NCBI GenBank assembly: GCA_947259215.1
Contig: CAMYLJ010000013.1
Span: 1-64,000 of the forward strand
Reading direction: 5' to 3'
Source: an uncultured delta proteobacterium
GTDB lineage: Bacteria; Myxococcota_A; UBA9160; JAFDET01
Length of the DNA: 64,000 nucleotides
The translations under genes and the position numbers were made by a program. The notes under the pieces are model-generated. The model did no database searches, was not told the DNA's origin, and saw nothing but the letters and a program-made list of their open reading frames with translations. Position 1 is the first letter of the stretch. Every line of letters starts with the position of its first letter. Shown in pieces: positions 54,455 to 61,725 of this stretch.

Positions 54455-55015
54455 CTAGCCGATGACCCGCGCGCCCAGCGAGCGGGCCATCCAGCGGGGG
54501 AAGCGCCGCCAGAAGACCCGTTGCGCGACCGTCCAGGTTCCGGCGAGCCAGCCGCGCACGAGGCTCGTCACGCGCAGACGCACGCGGGTCTCGCCCTCGC
54601 CGGCATCCTCCAGCCAGAACTCCAGACGGGTCGGCCGGATCAGACGCAGGCTCAGGGCGTAGCTGCCGTAGAAATAGCGGAGATCGCGGTAGGCCCCTTC
54701 GCGGATCTCGGTCAGGATCCCCGCGAAGCACAGGAGCGGCCCGTGGTGGACGTTCAGGCCACCCACGTGGAAGCCCGGCGGCACCCCGGGGTCGGCCGAC
54801 ACGAACTCGACGCGGAAGGGCCAGATCTGGTTGTCGACGAAGGTGGCGGGATCCTCGAGCCAGGCCCACGCCGCCTGCCGCGGAGCCGACACCACGAAGC
54901 TTCGCTCGTAGACGTGCTCCGCGAAGCCCGGCGGTGCCACGTGGGGCGGGGCCTCGAGGAGGCGTCCGTCGGCGTACGAGATGGAGCCGACCGCGCTGCC
55001 GAGTTGCTGGTGCAT
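54455..55015 (-). CDS. SRPBCC-domain protein
   Basis: A 186-residue protein with a START/SRPBCC-like lipid-binding fold: YERSFVVSAPRQAAWAWLEDP begins the domain and beta-strands such as RLEFWLEDAGEGETRVRLRV follow. The C-terminal amphipathic helix contains VFWRRFPRWM. There is no signal peptide. SRPBCC proteins bind hydrophobic ligands. It heads the operon with nei and the unknown gene, under TAGACA-N16-TAGCCT, the -10 ending 8 nt before the ATG, so the mRNA may be leaderless. Confidence 0.78.
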   Translation of the reverse strand: MHQQLGSAVGSISYADGRLLEAPPHVAPPGFAEHVYERSFVVSAPRQAAWAWLEDPATFVDNQIWPFRVEFVSADPGVPPGFHVGGLNVHHGPLLCFAGILTEIREGAYRDLRYFYGSYALSLRLIRPTRLEFWLEDAGEGETRVRLRVTSLVRGWLAGTWTVAQRVFWRRFPRWMARSLGARVIG

Positions 55016-55023
55016 TGTTGACG

Positions 55024-55051
55024 AGGCTAACTCCTGCCAAGCTCCTGTCTA
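55024..55051 (-). promoter_or_regulatory. TAGACA-N16-TAGCCT promoter of the SRPBCC-nei operon
   Basis: On the minus strand TAGACA (55051-55046), 16 nt, TAGCCT (55029-55024). The layout equals the two promoters at 57510-57584. A weaker 11-bp-phased unit, TTGGCA, lies between them. The TAGACA box abuts the ATG (55052) of the divergent FAD gene. Confidence 0.5.
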
Positions 55052-56041
55052 ATGGGAACGACACGCATCGCGGTCGTCGGCGCCGGCATCGCCGGTCTGT
55101 CTTGCGCGCGCGTGCTGGCGGACGCGGGCTTCGACGTCCGCGTGTTCGACAAGGGTCGCGGTCCGGGAGGACGCTGCGCGACGCGGCGCGCGGAGAGCCT
55201 GCGCTTCGACCACGGCGCCCAATACTTCACGGCGCGCGATCCGGCGTTTCGCGAGGTCGTCGCCTCGTGGCAGCGCGCTGGCGCGGTGGAGCGCTGGACG
55301 GGCCGTCTGCTCGCCCAGGGCGTCGATGGAAGGCGCGAGCCCCTTCCGCCGGAGGATCGCTTCGTCGGAGCCCCGACCATGGGTGCGCTGGGCCGGCACC
55401 TGGCGCGCGACCTCGCCGTCGGGGCGGGGCTCCGCGTGTCCCGTCTCGAGGCGGACGCCGGCTGGCAGCCGTCGGCGGAGGACGGCTCCGCGCTCGGCCG
55501 CTTCGACGCCACGGTGCTCGCGGTGCCGGCGCCGCAGGCCCCTCCCCTGCTCACCGCCCATCCCGACTTCGCCGCGCGGATCGGGGCGGTCTCGCTCGCC
55601 CCGTGCTGGGCGACCTTGCTGGGCTTTCCGGAGTCACCCGACGCCGACTTCGACGCGCTCGCCCTCCAGAGCGACGACCTCCTGGCGTGGCTGGCGCGGA
55701 ACGAGACGAAGCCCGGGCGTGAGCCGGCCGCGTGTTGGACGCTGCACGCCCGGGGCGACTGGAGCCGAGCCCACCTCGAACTGGAGCCCGACGACGCCGG
55801 TCGCCGGATGCGCGCGGCGCTCGAGGTGCTGCTCGAGGGCGGCCTCCCCGAGCCGTCGTTCCAGACCACGCACCGTTGGCGCTACGCGCTGGTGGAGAAG
55901 CCGCTCGGCGAACCGTTCCTGTGGGACGAGCACGCGCGTCTCGGCGTCTGCGGGGACTGGTGCATCGCGCCTCGGATCGAGGCGGCGTGGCAGAGTGGCG
56001 TCGCACTCGCGCGAAGGATGGCGGAAGCATTCACCGCCTGA
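55052..56041 (+). CDS. FAD-dependent amine-oxidase/renalase-like oxidoreductase
   Basis: A 329-residue flavoprotein. The N-terminal Rossmann motif is IAVVGAGIAGLSCARVLADA, then the amine-oxidase-type FDKGRGPGGRCATRRAE and FDHGAQYFTARDP. The C-terminal FAD segment is LGVCGDWCIAPRIEAAWQSG. The family includes renalase and many uncharacterised bacterial proteins, and members are frequent next to photolyase genes in light-regulated clusters. No export signal. It is divergent from SRPBCC-nei with 36 bp between, and no ribosome-binding site is seen. Confidence 0.86.
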   Translation: MGTTRIAVVGAGIAGLSCARVLADAGFDVRVFDKGRGPGGRCATRRAESLRFDHGAQYFTARDPAFREVVASWQRAGAVERWTGRLLAQGVDGRREPLPPEDRFVGAPTMGALGRHLARDLAVGAGLRVSRLEADAGWQPSAEDGSALGRFDATVLAVPAPQAPPLLTAHPDFAARIGAVSLAPCWATLLGFPESPDADFDALALQSDDLLAWLARNETKPGREPAACWTLHARGDWSRAHLELEPDDAGRRMRAALEVLLEGGLPEPSFQTTHRWRYALVEKPLGEPFLWDEHARLGVCGDWCIAPRIEAAWQSGVALARRMAEAFTA

Positions 56042-56092
56042 CCGCCGATCCGCCGGGCGACGCGCCGATCGGGCGCCGCCCGGTCAGACGAC

Positions 56093-56267
56093 TCAGAGGG
56101 TCGGCATCATCACGCGGTCGATCACGTGGATCACGCCATTGCTGGCCATCACGTCGGCGTTCACCACCTTGGCGCCGTCGACCCTCACGACCGGCCTGCG
56201 CCAGGGGCGACGAGACGAGGGCCAGGGCAAGCACCAGGCCGACGCTCGCGAGGGGGTCGATCCGCAT
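56093..56267 (-). pseudogene. Fasciclin-domain protein remnant (signal peptide plus last 32 residues)
   Basis: From an ATG at 56267 with AAGGAGAGG before it comes a good signal peptide (MRIDPLASVGLVLALALVSS). From 56191, one frame away, begins a fasciclin C-terminus: VRVDGAKVVNADV, then ASNGVIHVIDRVMMPTL and a stop at 56093. Intact fasciclin proteins have about 130-150 residues between these points. So the middle of the domain is missing and the two ends are out of frame. The original was a secreted single-FAS1 protein, of a kind often found in light-stress clusters. Confidence 0.7.
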
Positions 56268-56335
56268 GTTCCTCTCCTTGGGTTCTTGGCCCCGGAGCGA
56301 CCGAACCGACGGCCGGCCCTCGTGCCCCACGGGAC

Positions 56336-56770
56336 TCAGTTCCGGGCGAGCGCCGTTTCGAGCCCGCCGAGGGCCCGCCGTCCGACAATCTGGAAGGCGA
56401 CGTGGAGCGCCAGGTCGGCCAGGTAGCGAAGGCCCTTCAGGGTCAGGTTGGCCTCGTAGACGAGGCGGGTGCCCGACGGCGTCTTCTCGAACGTGACCGT
56501 ATCGACCGAGCGCAGGGTCTCGTTCTCCGCCTCCAGCATGAGCCGGGTCGGCGCCTCGTACTGGACGATCCGGTAGGTGAGCGGCACCTCACGCCCCAGG
56601 AAGTCGCTCACGACCTCGAACGCGGTGCCGGTTCCGATCGGGCCCGGCGTGAGCCGGTCTGCCCGGACGACGCCCGGATCCCACTGCTCGGTGTTCGCGA
56701 AGTCCGCCAGGTAGGCAAAGGCCTCGTCGATCGGACGCGCCACCTCCAGCTCGGCTCTGTAGTTCGCCAT
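56336..56770 (-). CDS. SRPBCC/polyketide-cyclase-like protein
   Basis: A 144-residue single-domain SRPBCC protein: YRAELEVARPIDEAFAYLAD opens the fold, FANTEQWDPGVV is the conserved Trp-Asp-Pro turn, and the last helix is ADLALHVAFQIVGRRALGGL. It probably binds a hydrophobic small molecule in the cytosol. AGGAGG lies 7 nt before the ATG. It follows the photolyase-like remnant by 22 bp, in the minus-strand operon that starts at 57502. Confidence 0.87.
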   Translation of the reverse strand: MANYRAELEVARPIDEAFAYLADFANTEQWDPGVVRADRLTPGPIGTGTAFEVVSDFLGREVPLTYRIVQYEAPTRLMLEAENETLRSVDTVTFEKTPSGTRLVYEANLTLKGLRYLADLALHVAFQIVGRRALGGLETALARN

Positions 56771-56792
56771 CGTTCGTCCTCCTCTCGGCGGC

Positions 56793-57027
56793 CTAGACGG
56801 GCCGCGTTTCCATCGGTACGGCCGGGGGCAGCCGGCGCGGCAGGCGCGCCAGCTCCCGGCACGGGATCTCGAGCGCGTAGAACTCGTGGTCCGAGGCGTT
56901 GCGACGCAGGAGCGCCACCGACCGCCGCCGTGAGCTGATCCTCGGGCACGAAGATCCAGCGCCGTCCTTCGGGATCAAGCGAGGCGTCGCGCAGCCGGCA
57001 TTCGAAGCTCGCCACGAGATCAGCCAC
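56793..57027 (-). pseudogene. Possible photolyase-related (cryptochrome-like) gene remnant
   Basis: A GTG at 57027 overlaps the stop of the upstream membrane-protein gene and opens VADLVASFECRLRDASLDPE, then GRRWIFVPEDQLTAAVG. The RRW-FVP-DQLT-A-G pattern is like the first strand of photolyase-related (DPRP) proteins, which are about 500 residues. After about 40 codons the sense continues only in another frame (NASDHEFYALEIPCRELA ... PMETRPV, stop at 56793). I read this as an internal deletion with frameshift. The photolyase assignment rests on one short motif and on the neighbourhood, so it is tentative. Confidence 0.4.
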
Positions 57028-57502
57028 CCATCGCCGCGGCGAGCATGGCCAGGACCAGCAGGGAGCGCGCGGTCCAGGCCGCCGTGCGGATCCAATTGGT
57101 CCGGACGAGCTGGCGGTGCGCATCCGCATGGAAGCCGCGTCGCAGCCGCGTGTGTCGCGGCACCTGCAGCCCCAGGGTCGAGGCCCAGATCACCCCGAGC
57201 AGCCCGAGGCCGGCGACGAGCGCGACCCCCGGCACGCCGGCGGGGCGCAGCCATAGCAGCAGCACGGCGCAGCCGAGCTCGGCCAGCATCGGCGGGCCCA
57301 CGACCCAGCCGGTGCGCCGGACGTGGGCGTCGGCGTACGTGCGAAAGCCGGCCGGCCCCACGGCTCCGAACAAGGGGTAGTGGACCACTTGCACGAACCA
57401 GACGATCCCGGTCAGGTAGAGCGTGGTCGCCAGCTGGGCGAGCAGCACGACGAGGCCCAACGACGGCGCAGGAAATCCCCCCGGGGAATCGATCCATTCC
57501 AT
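57020..57502 (-). CDS. Four-helix membrane protein, DUF1772-like
   Basis: A 160-residue integral membrane protein with four predicted helices (for example LGLVVLLAQLATTLYLTGIVWFV and VALVAGLGLLGVIWAS). Family-type features are VQVVHYPLFGAVG in loop 1, RTGWVVGPPML, and HRQLVRTNWIRTAAWTARSL near the end. Function unknown; relatives occur beside photolyase and LitR genes. The ATG at 57502 sits 7 nt from the -10 box TAGGAT, so the mRNA is probably leaderless. First gene of the minus-strand operon in the light-stress region. Confidence 0.78.
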   Translation of the reverse strand: MEWIDSPGGFPAPSLGLVVLLAQLATTLYLTGIVWFVQVVHYPLFGAVGPAGFRTYADAHVRRTGWVVGPPMLAELGCAVLLLWLRPAGVPGVALVAGLGLLGVIWASTLGLQVPRHTRLRRGFHADAHRQLVRTNWIRTAAWTARSLLVLAMLAAAMGG

Positions 57503-57509
57503 GAACAAG

Positions 57510-57537
57510 ATCCTACTTGATGTCTAAATTATGTCTA
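57510..57537 (-). promoter_or_regulatory. Minus-strand promoter with 11-bp TAGACA repeats (CarH/LitR-like operator)
   Basis: On the minus strand -35 TAGACA (57537-57532), 16 nt, -10 TAGGAT (57515-57510). A second TAGACA (57526-57521) lies exactly 11 bp after the first, and the -10 box is a third unit at the same phase (TAGACA, TAGACA, TAGGAT). CarH operators are known to be 11-bp direct repeats with consensus nnTnnACAn overlapping the -35 region, which this matches. Confidence 0.6.
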
Positions 57538-57556
57538 CATATTTTTAAAATAATTA

Positions 57557-57584
57557 TAGACAGACATCGCGATCTAGCTAGAAT
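57557..57584 (+). promoter_or_regulatory. Plus-strand promoter TAGACA-N16-TAGAAT
   Basis: TAGACA (57557-57562), 16 nt, TAGAAT (57579-57584), reading toward the plus-strand operon that starts at 57637. It is in an AT-rich island (57519-57590) that stands out in this high-GC window. It has the same box spacing as the divergent promoter, and inverted TGTCTA/TAGACA units face each other across the gap. A transcript from here would have about 46 nt of leader with a GGAGG site. Confidence 0.55.
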
Positions 57585-57636
57585 CGATTCCGAAACGCGC
57601 GGTCGCCCTGGCCGCCTGCCGGTGGAGGATCCCAGC

Positions 57637-57870
57637 ATGGCTCACCCCGAATCCCATCCCGGAGGAGCACGCGTGGATGCACGCACCGGCTCCCTGGCCA
57701 AGGCCCGTCAGGCGAAGGCGCTGTTCTTCGCCGCCGCGGGTCTCTCGTTCCTGGCCTCGATCTCCCTCTTCTTCACCGGTGACACGGAGCGCGGCATCTA
57801 CGTCGGGCTCTGGGTCCCGTCCATCTGCGCGGCGGGGGCGCTGCTGCTGGCAGGAGAGCGTCATGACTGA
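57637..57870 (+). CDS. Small two-helix membrane protein
   Basis: A 77-residue protein: a hydrophilic N-terminus, then two membrane helices (ALFFAAAGLSFLASISLFF and GIYVGLWVPSICAAGALLLA) joined by a short TGDTERG loop. GGTGGAGG precedes the ATG. It overlaps the next small membrane-protein gene by 8 bp (ATGACTGA). Unknown function; perhaps a small subunit of a membrane complex with the product of the next gene. It leads the operon containing the selenoprotein. Confidence 0.72.
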   Translation: MAHPESHPGGARVDARTGSLAKARQAKALFFAAAGLSFLASISLFFTGDTERGIYVGLWVPSICAAGALLLAGERHD

Positions 57871-58051
57871 TCTCGACCTTCTGATCTTCGGGTGCGTCGT
57901 GAGCTTCATCGCCTGGGCCGGCATGTACATCTACGTGCGGGAGATCTTCACCCGCGGCGAGACGAAGGAGGACCGCGAGGTCCCCGTCCACATCGAACCC
58001 GGCGACGCCGCGATTCCCGCGCGCGCTCGCGTGGCGTCGCGTAGGCGATGA
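57863..58051 (+). CDS. Small single-helix membrane protein
   Basis: A 62-residue protein beginning MTDLDLLIFGCVVSFIAWAG, a single membrane segment followed by MYIYVREIFTRGETKEDRE and a basic tail. It starts inside the preceding gene and overlaps the following SDR gene by 4 bp (ATGA), so translation of the three is coupled. Too short for family assignment. Confidence 0.7.
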   Translation: MTDLDLLIFGCVVSFIAWAGMYIYVREIFTRGETKEDREVPVHIEPGDAAIPARARVASRRR

Positions 58052-58815
58052 CGTCACTTCGGGCCTCGCGAAACGTTCTCGTGCAGGGTTCGAGCCGGGG
58101 CCTGGGCCTCGCGCTCGCGCAAGCCCTGGTCGCGAGGCCCGACGTCGGACTCGTCTTCGCAACCTGCCGGGATCCGGGCCGCAGTCCGGGGCTCGAGGCC
58201 CTCCGGCGGGAACACCCGGATCGAGTCCTCGTTCGGCCGCTCGACGTGCGCTGCGAGAAGAGCATCGGGGCGGCCGCCGAAGGGCTCGGCGAGGATTGCG
58301 ATCGCCTGCACCTGCTGCTGAACTGCTCCGGCATCCTGCACGACGACTCGGGACTCCATCCCGAGAAGAAGCTGGAGCAGGTACAGCCGGAGAACCTCGT
58401 CCGGGCCTTCGAAGTGAATGCCTTCGGGCCGCTGCTGGTGGCAAAGCACTTCCTGCGCTTCCTGCGACACGACGAGCCGGCCGTCCTGGCCAACGTATCG
58501 GCCCGCGTGGGGAGCATCGGCGACAACCGGTCCGGAGGCTGGTACGGGTACCGTGCCTCCAAGGCCGCGCAGAACATGTTCACCCGCACCCTGGCCGTCG
58601 AGCTGCGGCGCCGCGCCCCGAACGTGGCCTGCGTGGCGCTCCATCCGGGAACGGTGGATACGGATCTCTCGCGGCCCTTCCAGCGCAGCGTGCCGAAAGG
58701 AAAGCTATTCTCCCCCGAGCAGGCCGCCCGACAGCTCCTGGCCGTGATCGATGCCGTGAGGCCCGAGCAGACCGGCAGCTTCCTGGCCTTCGACGGCTCG
58801 CGGATCCCGTGGTGA
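58048..58815 (+). CDS. Short-chain dehydrogenase/reductase (CsgA/C-factor-like)
   Basis: A 255-residue classical SDR. The cofactor loop is NVLVQGSSRGLGLALAQALV (GxxxGxG variant), and NCSGILHDD takes the NNAG position. The catalytic set is Asn/Ser (ANVSARVGSIGD), Tyr and Lys in YGYRASKAA. PGTVDTDLSRPFQ follows the active site. This subtype (GGWYGYRASKAAQNMF) is commonly encoded beside photolyases in LitR-type clusters. The substrate is unknown. Second-to-fourth gene coupling by ATGA overlaps supports one operon. Confidence 0.9.
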   Translation: MTSLRASRNVLVQGSSRGLGLALAQALVARPDVGLVFATCRDPGRSPGLEALRREHPDRVLVRPLDVRCEKSIGAAAEGLGEDCDRLHLLLNCSGILHDDSGLHPEKKLEQVQPENLVRAFEVNAFGPLLVAKHFLRFLRHDEPAVLANVSARVGSIGDNRSGGWYGYRASKAAQNMFTRTLAVELRRRAPNVACVALHPGTVDTDLSRPFQRSVPKGKLFSPEQAARQLLAVIDAVRPEQTGSFLAFDGSRIPW

Positions 58816-58837
58816 CGCGGAGAAAGGAATTTCCGAC

Positions 58838-60364
58838 ATGCGTGTAGCCACCCGCCTCGCGGGCATCGAGCTCGACGACTGGCGCGGCCGGCCGCTGCGT
58901 CTCGGGACGCTCTGGCAGGAGCAGCCCGTCGTCCTGGTCTTCATCCGCCACTTCGGCTGACTCTTCTGCCGGGAGCAAGTCGCGCAGTTGCGCGACCGGG
59001 TGGACGAGATCCGCAAGCAGGGCGCGGAGCTGGTCATCGTCGGCAACGGGGCGGCGCAGTTCGCCGAAGCCTTTCGCGAGGATCTCGGCATCGACGGCCC
59101 GCTGCTCGTCGACCCGGAGCTGCGCGCATACCGCGCGGCCGGGCTGCGGCGCGGCCGGGTGGAGGTGCTCTCGCCGCGCCTCGCCGGCAACGCGTTGCGC
59201 GCCCTGCGCGCCGGATTTCGGCAAGAGGGGGTGCAGGGCGACCCGTGGCAGCTGGGCGGCGTCTTCGTGATCCGGCCCGGCGGCGAGCTGGCATTCCGTC
59301 ATACGAGCCGCGAGGCGGGCGACCACCCGAACCTGGACGATGTGCTCGCCGCGCTGGCGCCGTCGGCTCCGGCCGTCGAAGAAGAGCCGCCCGCCAACCC
59401 GGCGGTTCGCTGGATCGGCCGCGGCCTGGCGCGCATCGTCGATCCGGCCATCCCCGTCTCCTTCGCCCGCCCGGGGCTCCAGCTGCGCTCGCTCGCGTTC
59501 GACCCGAGCGACCTCGACGTCGACCTGTCCGGCCGGCGCTGCGTGGTCACCGGAGCCAACTCCGGCCTCGGCTACGAAGCCGCGCTGGCGCTGGCGGACC
59601 TGGGAGCGGAGGTCGTGCTGGCGTGCCGCAGCCTCGCGCGGGGAGAGGAGGCGGCGGAGCGAATCCGCGAACAGACCGGGAGCTCCCGCGTCTCGGTGGA
59701 GACGATCGACCTGTCGGACCTCGCGTCGGTGCGCGAGGCCGCCGCCCGCCTGGTGGTGCAGCCCCTGGACGTCCTGATCCACAACGCCGGCCTGCTGCCG
59801 GAAGAACGCATCGAGACGCGCGACGGCCTCGAGCTCACGTGGGCCACCCACGTGATCGGTCCCCACCTGCTGACGCGGCTGCTGCTGCCCGCACTGGAGA
59901 AGTCGCCCGAAGCCCGGGTGGTCTGGGTCTCTTCGGGCGGCATGTACACGCGCCGGCTGAACCTCGACGATCCGAACTGGCAGGCCCGGGAGTACGACGG
60001 CGTCCTGGCGTACGCCGAGACCAAGCGCGCGCAGGTGGTGCTGGCGGAGCTCTGGGCGGAAAAGCTCGCCGAGAGCGGGATCCGGGTGAACGCGATGCAC
60101 CCGGGCTGGGCGGACACGCCCGGGGTGCGCAGCTCGCTCCCGGGATTCTTCCGTCTCACCCAGGCCATCCTGCGCAGCCCGGCGGAAGGCGCCGATACCG
60201 TGGTCTGGCTCGCGGCCAGTCCGCGCGCCGCAGACGTCTCCGGACGCTTCTTCTTCGACCGTGAGCCGCGCCAGACCCACTATCTGCCCTGGACGCGGGA
60301 GTCCGAAGAGGACCGGCGCCAGCTCTGGCAGCGCTGCGAAGCCGCCTGCAGCGACGCCACATGA
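58838..60364 (+). CDS. Selenocysteine-containing peroxiredoxin-like/SDR fusion protein
   Basis: A 508-residue protein if the in-frame TGA at 58958-58960 (codon 41) is read as selenocysteine. Residues 1-40 (MRVATRLAGIELDDWRGRPL ... VVLVFIRHFG) and the part after TGA (LFCREQVAQLRDRVDEIRKQ) form one thioredoxin-fold AhpC/TSA_2 (SelU/PRXL2) domain. There the motif FGULFCREQ gives U41-x-x-C44. Residues about 190-508 are a complete SDR: VVTGANSGLGYEAA, HNAGLLPEE, then Tyr/Lys in YAETKRAQ. The ATG at 58838 has AAAGGA upstream. A SECIS-like hairpin lies 25 nt after the TGA. Likely role: a redox or peroxide-reducing enzyme in the light-stress operon. The stop overlaps the next start (ATGA). Confidence 0.85.
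58961..58996 (+). ncRNA. Bacterial SECIS-like element
   Basis: The sequence directly after the in-frame TGA folds with an apical stem GTCGCGC (58979-58985), loop AGTT (58986-58989) and GCGCGAC (58990-58996), a perfect 7-bp stem. The loop has G in its first two positions and starts 25 nt after the TGA. That agrees with the described bacterial SECIS rules as I recall them (apical loop 16-37 nt after UGA with an early G). It would recruit SelB-tRNA-Sec. Confidence 0.75.
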
Positions 60365-61725
60365 GCACGCCCCTTCCGCGCGTGGCCGTGGCCGGCGCCT
60401 CGGGCTTCGTCGGGAGCGCCCTAGTGGGCGTGCTGGCCCAGCGCGCGGAGGTGATCGCGCTCGGCAGGCGCGTCTCCGAGGGGCGAGGCGCCGACGGCTC
60501 GGCCGTTCACGGCCGCCGCTGCGATCTCTTCTCCCTCCGCGAGACCGAGGCCGCACTCAAGGGTGCCGAGGTGGCGTACTACCTGGTGCACTCGATGCTG
60601 CCCTCCACGCGACTGACCCAGGCGCGCTTCGAGGACCTGGACCTCCTGCTGGCGGACAACTTCGGCCGGGCCGCGGCACAGGCGGGCGTGAAGCGCATCA
60701 TCTACCTGGGTGGCCTGGTACCGACCGAAGCCGAGTCGGGGGGCCACCTCTCCGCGCACCTGCGAAGCCGGCTCGAAGCCGAGCAGGCCCTGGCAGCGCA
60801 CGGCGTTCCGGTGACCGCGGTTCGGGCAGGCCTCGTCGTCGGTGCCGGAGGCTCGTCGCTCCAGATCCTGGTGCGTCTCGTCCGACGGCTGCCCGTCATG
60901 CTGTGTCCGCGCTGGACGCGCTCGCTCTCGCAGCCCATCGCGCTGGAGGACGTCGTCTCCGTCCTGGTGCACTGCCTGGAAGACGCCGAGACCACGGGAC
61001 GCATCTGCGAGGTGGGCGGGCCGGACGTCCTGAGCTACCGGGACATGATGCGGGAGACCGCGCGCGTGCTGGGTCGCCGGAGACTCTTTCTGCCGGTTCC
61101 GCTCTTCAGCCCGGGTTTGTCGCGCCTGTGGGTCTCGCTGATCACGCGCTCGCCGCGGTCGTTGGTGGCACCCCTGATCCAGAGCCTGCGCCATCCCATG
61201 GTGGCGCAGGACCGTTGGCTGCAAGAGCGCATGCATCTCCCGGGACGGCCGTTCGCCGAGTCCCTGAGCGAGGCGGTGCGCGCCGAGGGCCTGCGGCGCG
61301 AGCCGACGGTGCGCTCGGTCCAGCGGCTGCCCCAGCCAGCCGGGCGTGACGCCCGCTGGGTCGCCGAGGAGTACATCCGCTGGCTGCCGCGTTTCCTGAA
61401 TCCCCTGCTACGGGTCGAGCGGGACGGAGCGACCAGTCGCATCTTCGCGCGCGGCTGGCGTCGCCCGCTGCTGGAGCTCACGTATCGCACCCCGGGCAGC
61501 GAGGCCGATCGTGCCGTGCTCGACGTCACCGGGGGGCAGCTGGCCGGTCCCCGCCTGGGCTCGCCGAGGCTGGAGTTCCGGGTGACTCCCGACGCCCGCC
61601 AGCTCCTCGCCGCGCTCCAGGACTTCCGACCGGGACTCCCCTGGTGGATCTACGCGGTCACCCAGGCCCCCCTGCACCGTCTCGTGATGCACCGCTTCGG
61701 CCGGCATCTCGCCCGCAGCGTCTGA
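60361..61725 (+). CDS. NAD(P)-binding epimerase/NmrA-like protein with C-terminal domain
   Basis: A 454-residue protein. The N-terminal atypical SDR domain has VAVAGASGFVGSALVGVLA (GxxGxxG) and AYYLVHSM, then KRIIYLGGLVPTEAESGGHL and VTAVRAGLVVGAGGSS. The catalytic YxxxK is not evident, as in NmrA/complex I-like SDRs. A second region (about 330-454) is an SRPBCC-like or DUF2867-like domain. It begins inside the preceding stop (ATGA) and ends the plus-strand operon. It may be a redox sensor or acts on a quinone or lipid; uncertain. Confidence 0.82.
   Translation: MSTPLPRVAVAGASGFVGSALVGVLAQRAEVIALGRRVSEGRGADGSAVHGRRCDLFSLRETEAALKGAEVAYYLVHSMLPSTRLTQARFEDLDLLLADNFGRAAAQAGVKRIIYLGGLVPTEAESGGHLSAHLRSRLEAEQALAAHGVPVTAVRAGLVVGAGGSSLQILVRLVRRLPVMLCPRWTRSLSQPIALEDVVSVLVHCLEDAETTGRICEVGGPDVLSYRDMMRETARVLGRRRLFLPVPLFSPGLSRLWVSLITRSPRSLVAPLIQSLRHPMVAQDRWLQERMHLPGRPFAESLSEAVRAEGLRREPTVRSVQRLPQPAGRDARWVAEEYIRWLPRFLNPLLRVERDGATSRIFARGWRRPLLELTYRTPGSEADRAVLDVTGGQLAGPRLGSPRLEFRVTPDARQLLAALQDFRPGLPWWIYAVTQAPLHRLVMHRFGRHLARSV

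Noticed and set aside
58958-58960. In-frame TGA as a simple nonsense mutation or sequencing error
   Set aside because: The codon aligns with the redox-active Cys/Sec of the SelU-type motif, both flanks are well-formed coding sequence of one domain, and a SECIS-like hairpin follows at the right distance. A random stop would not be expected exactly there.
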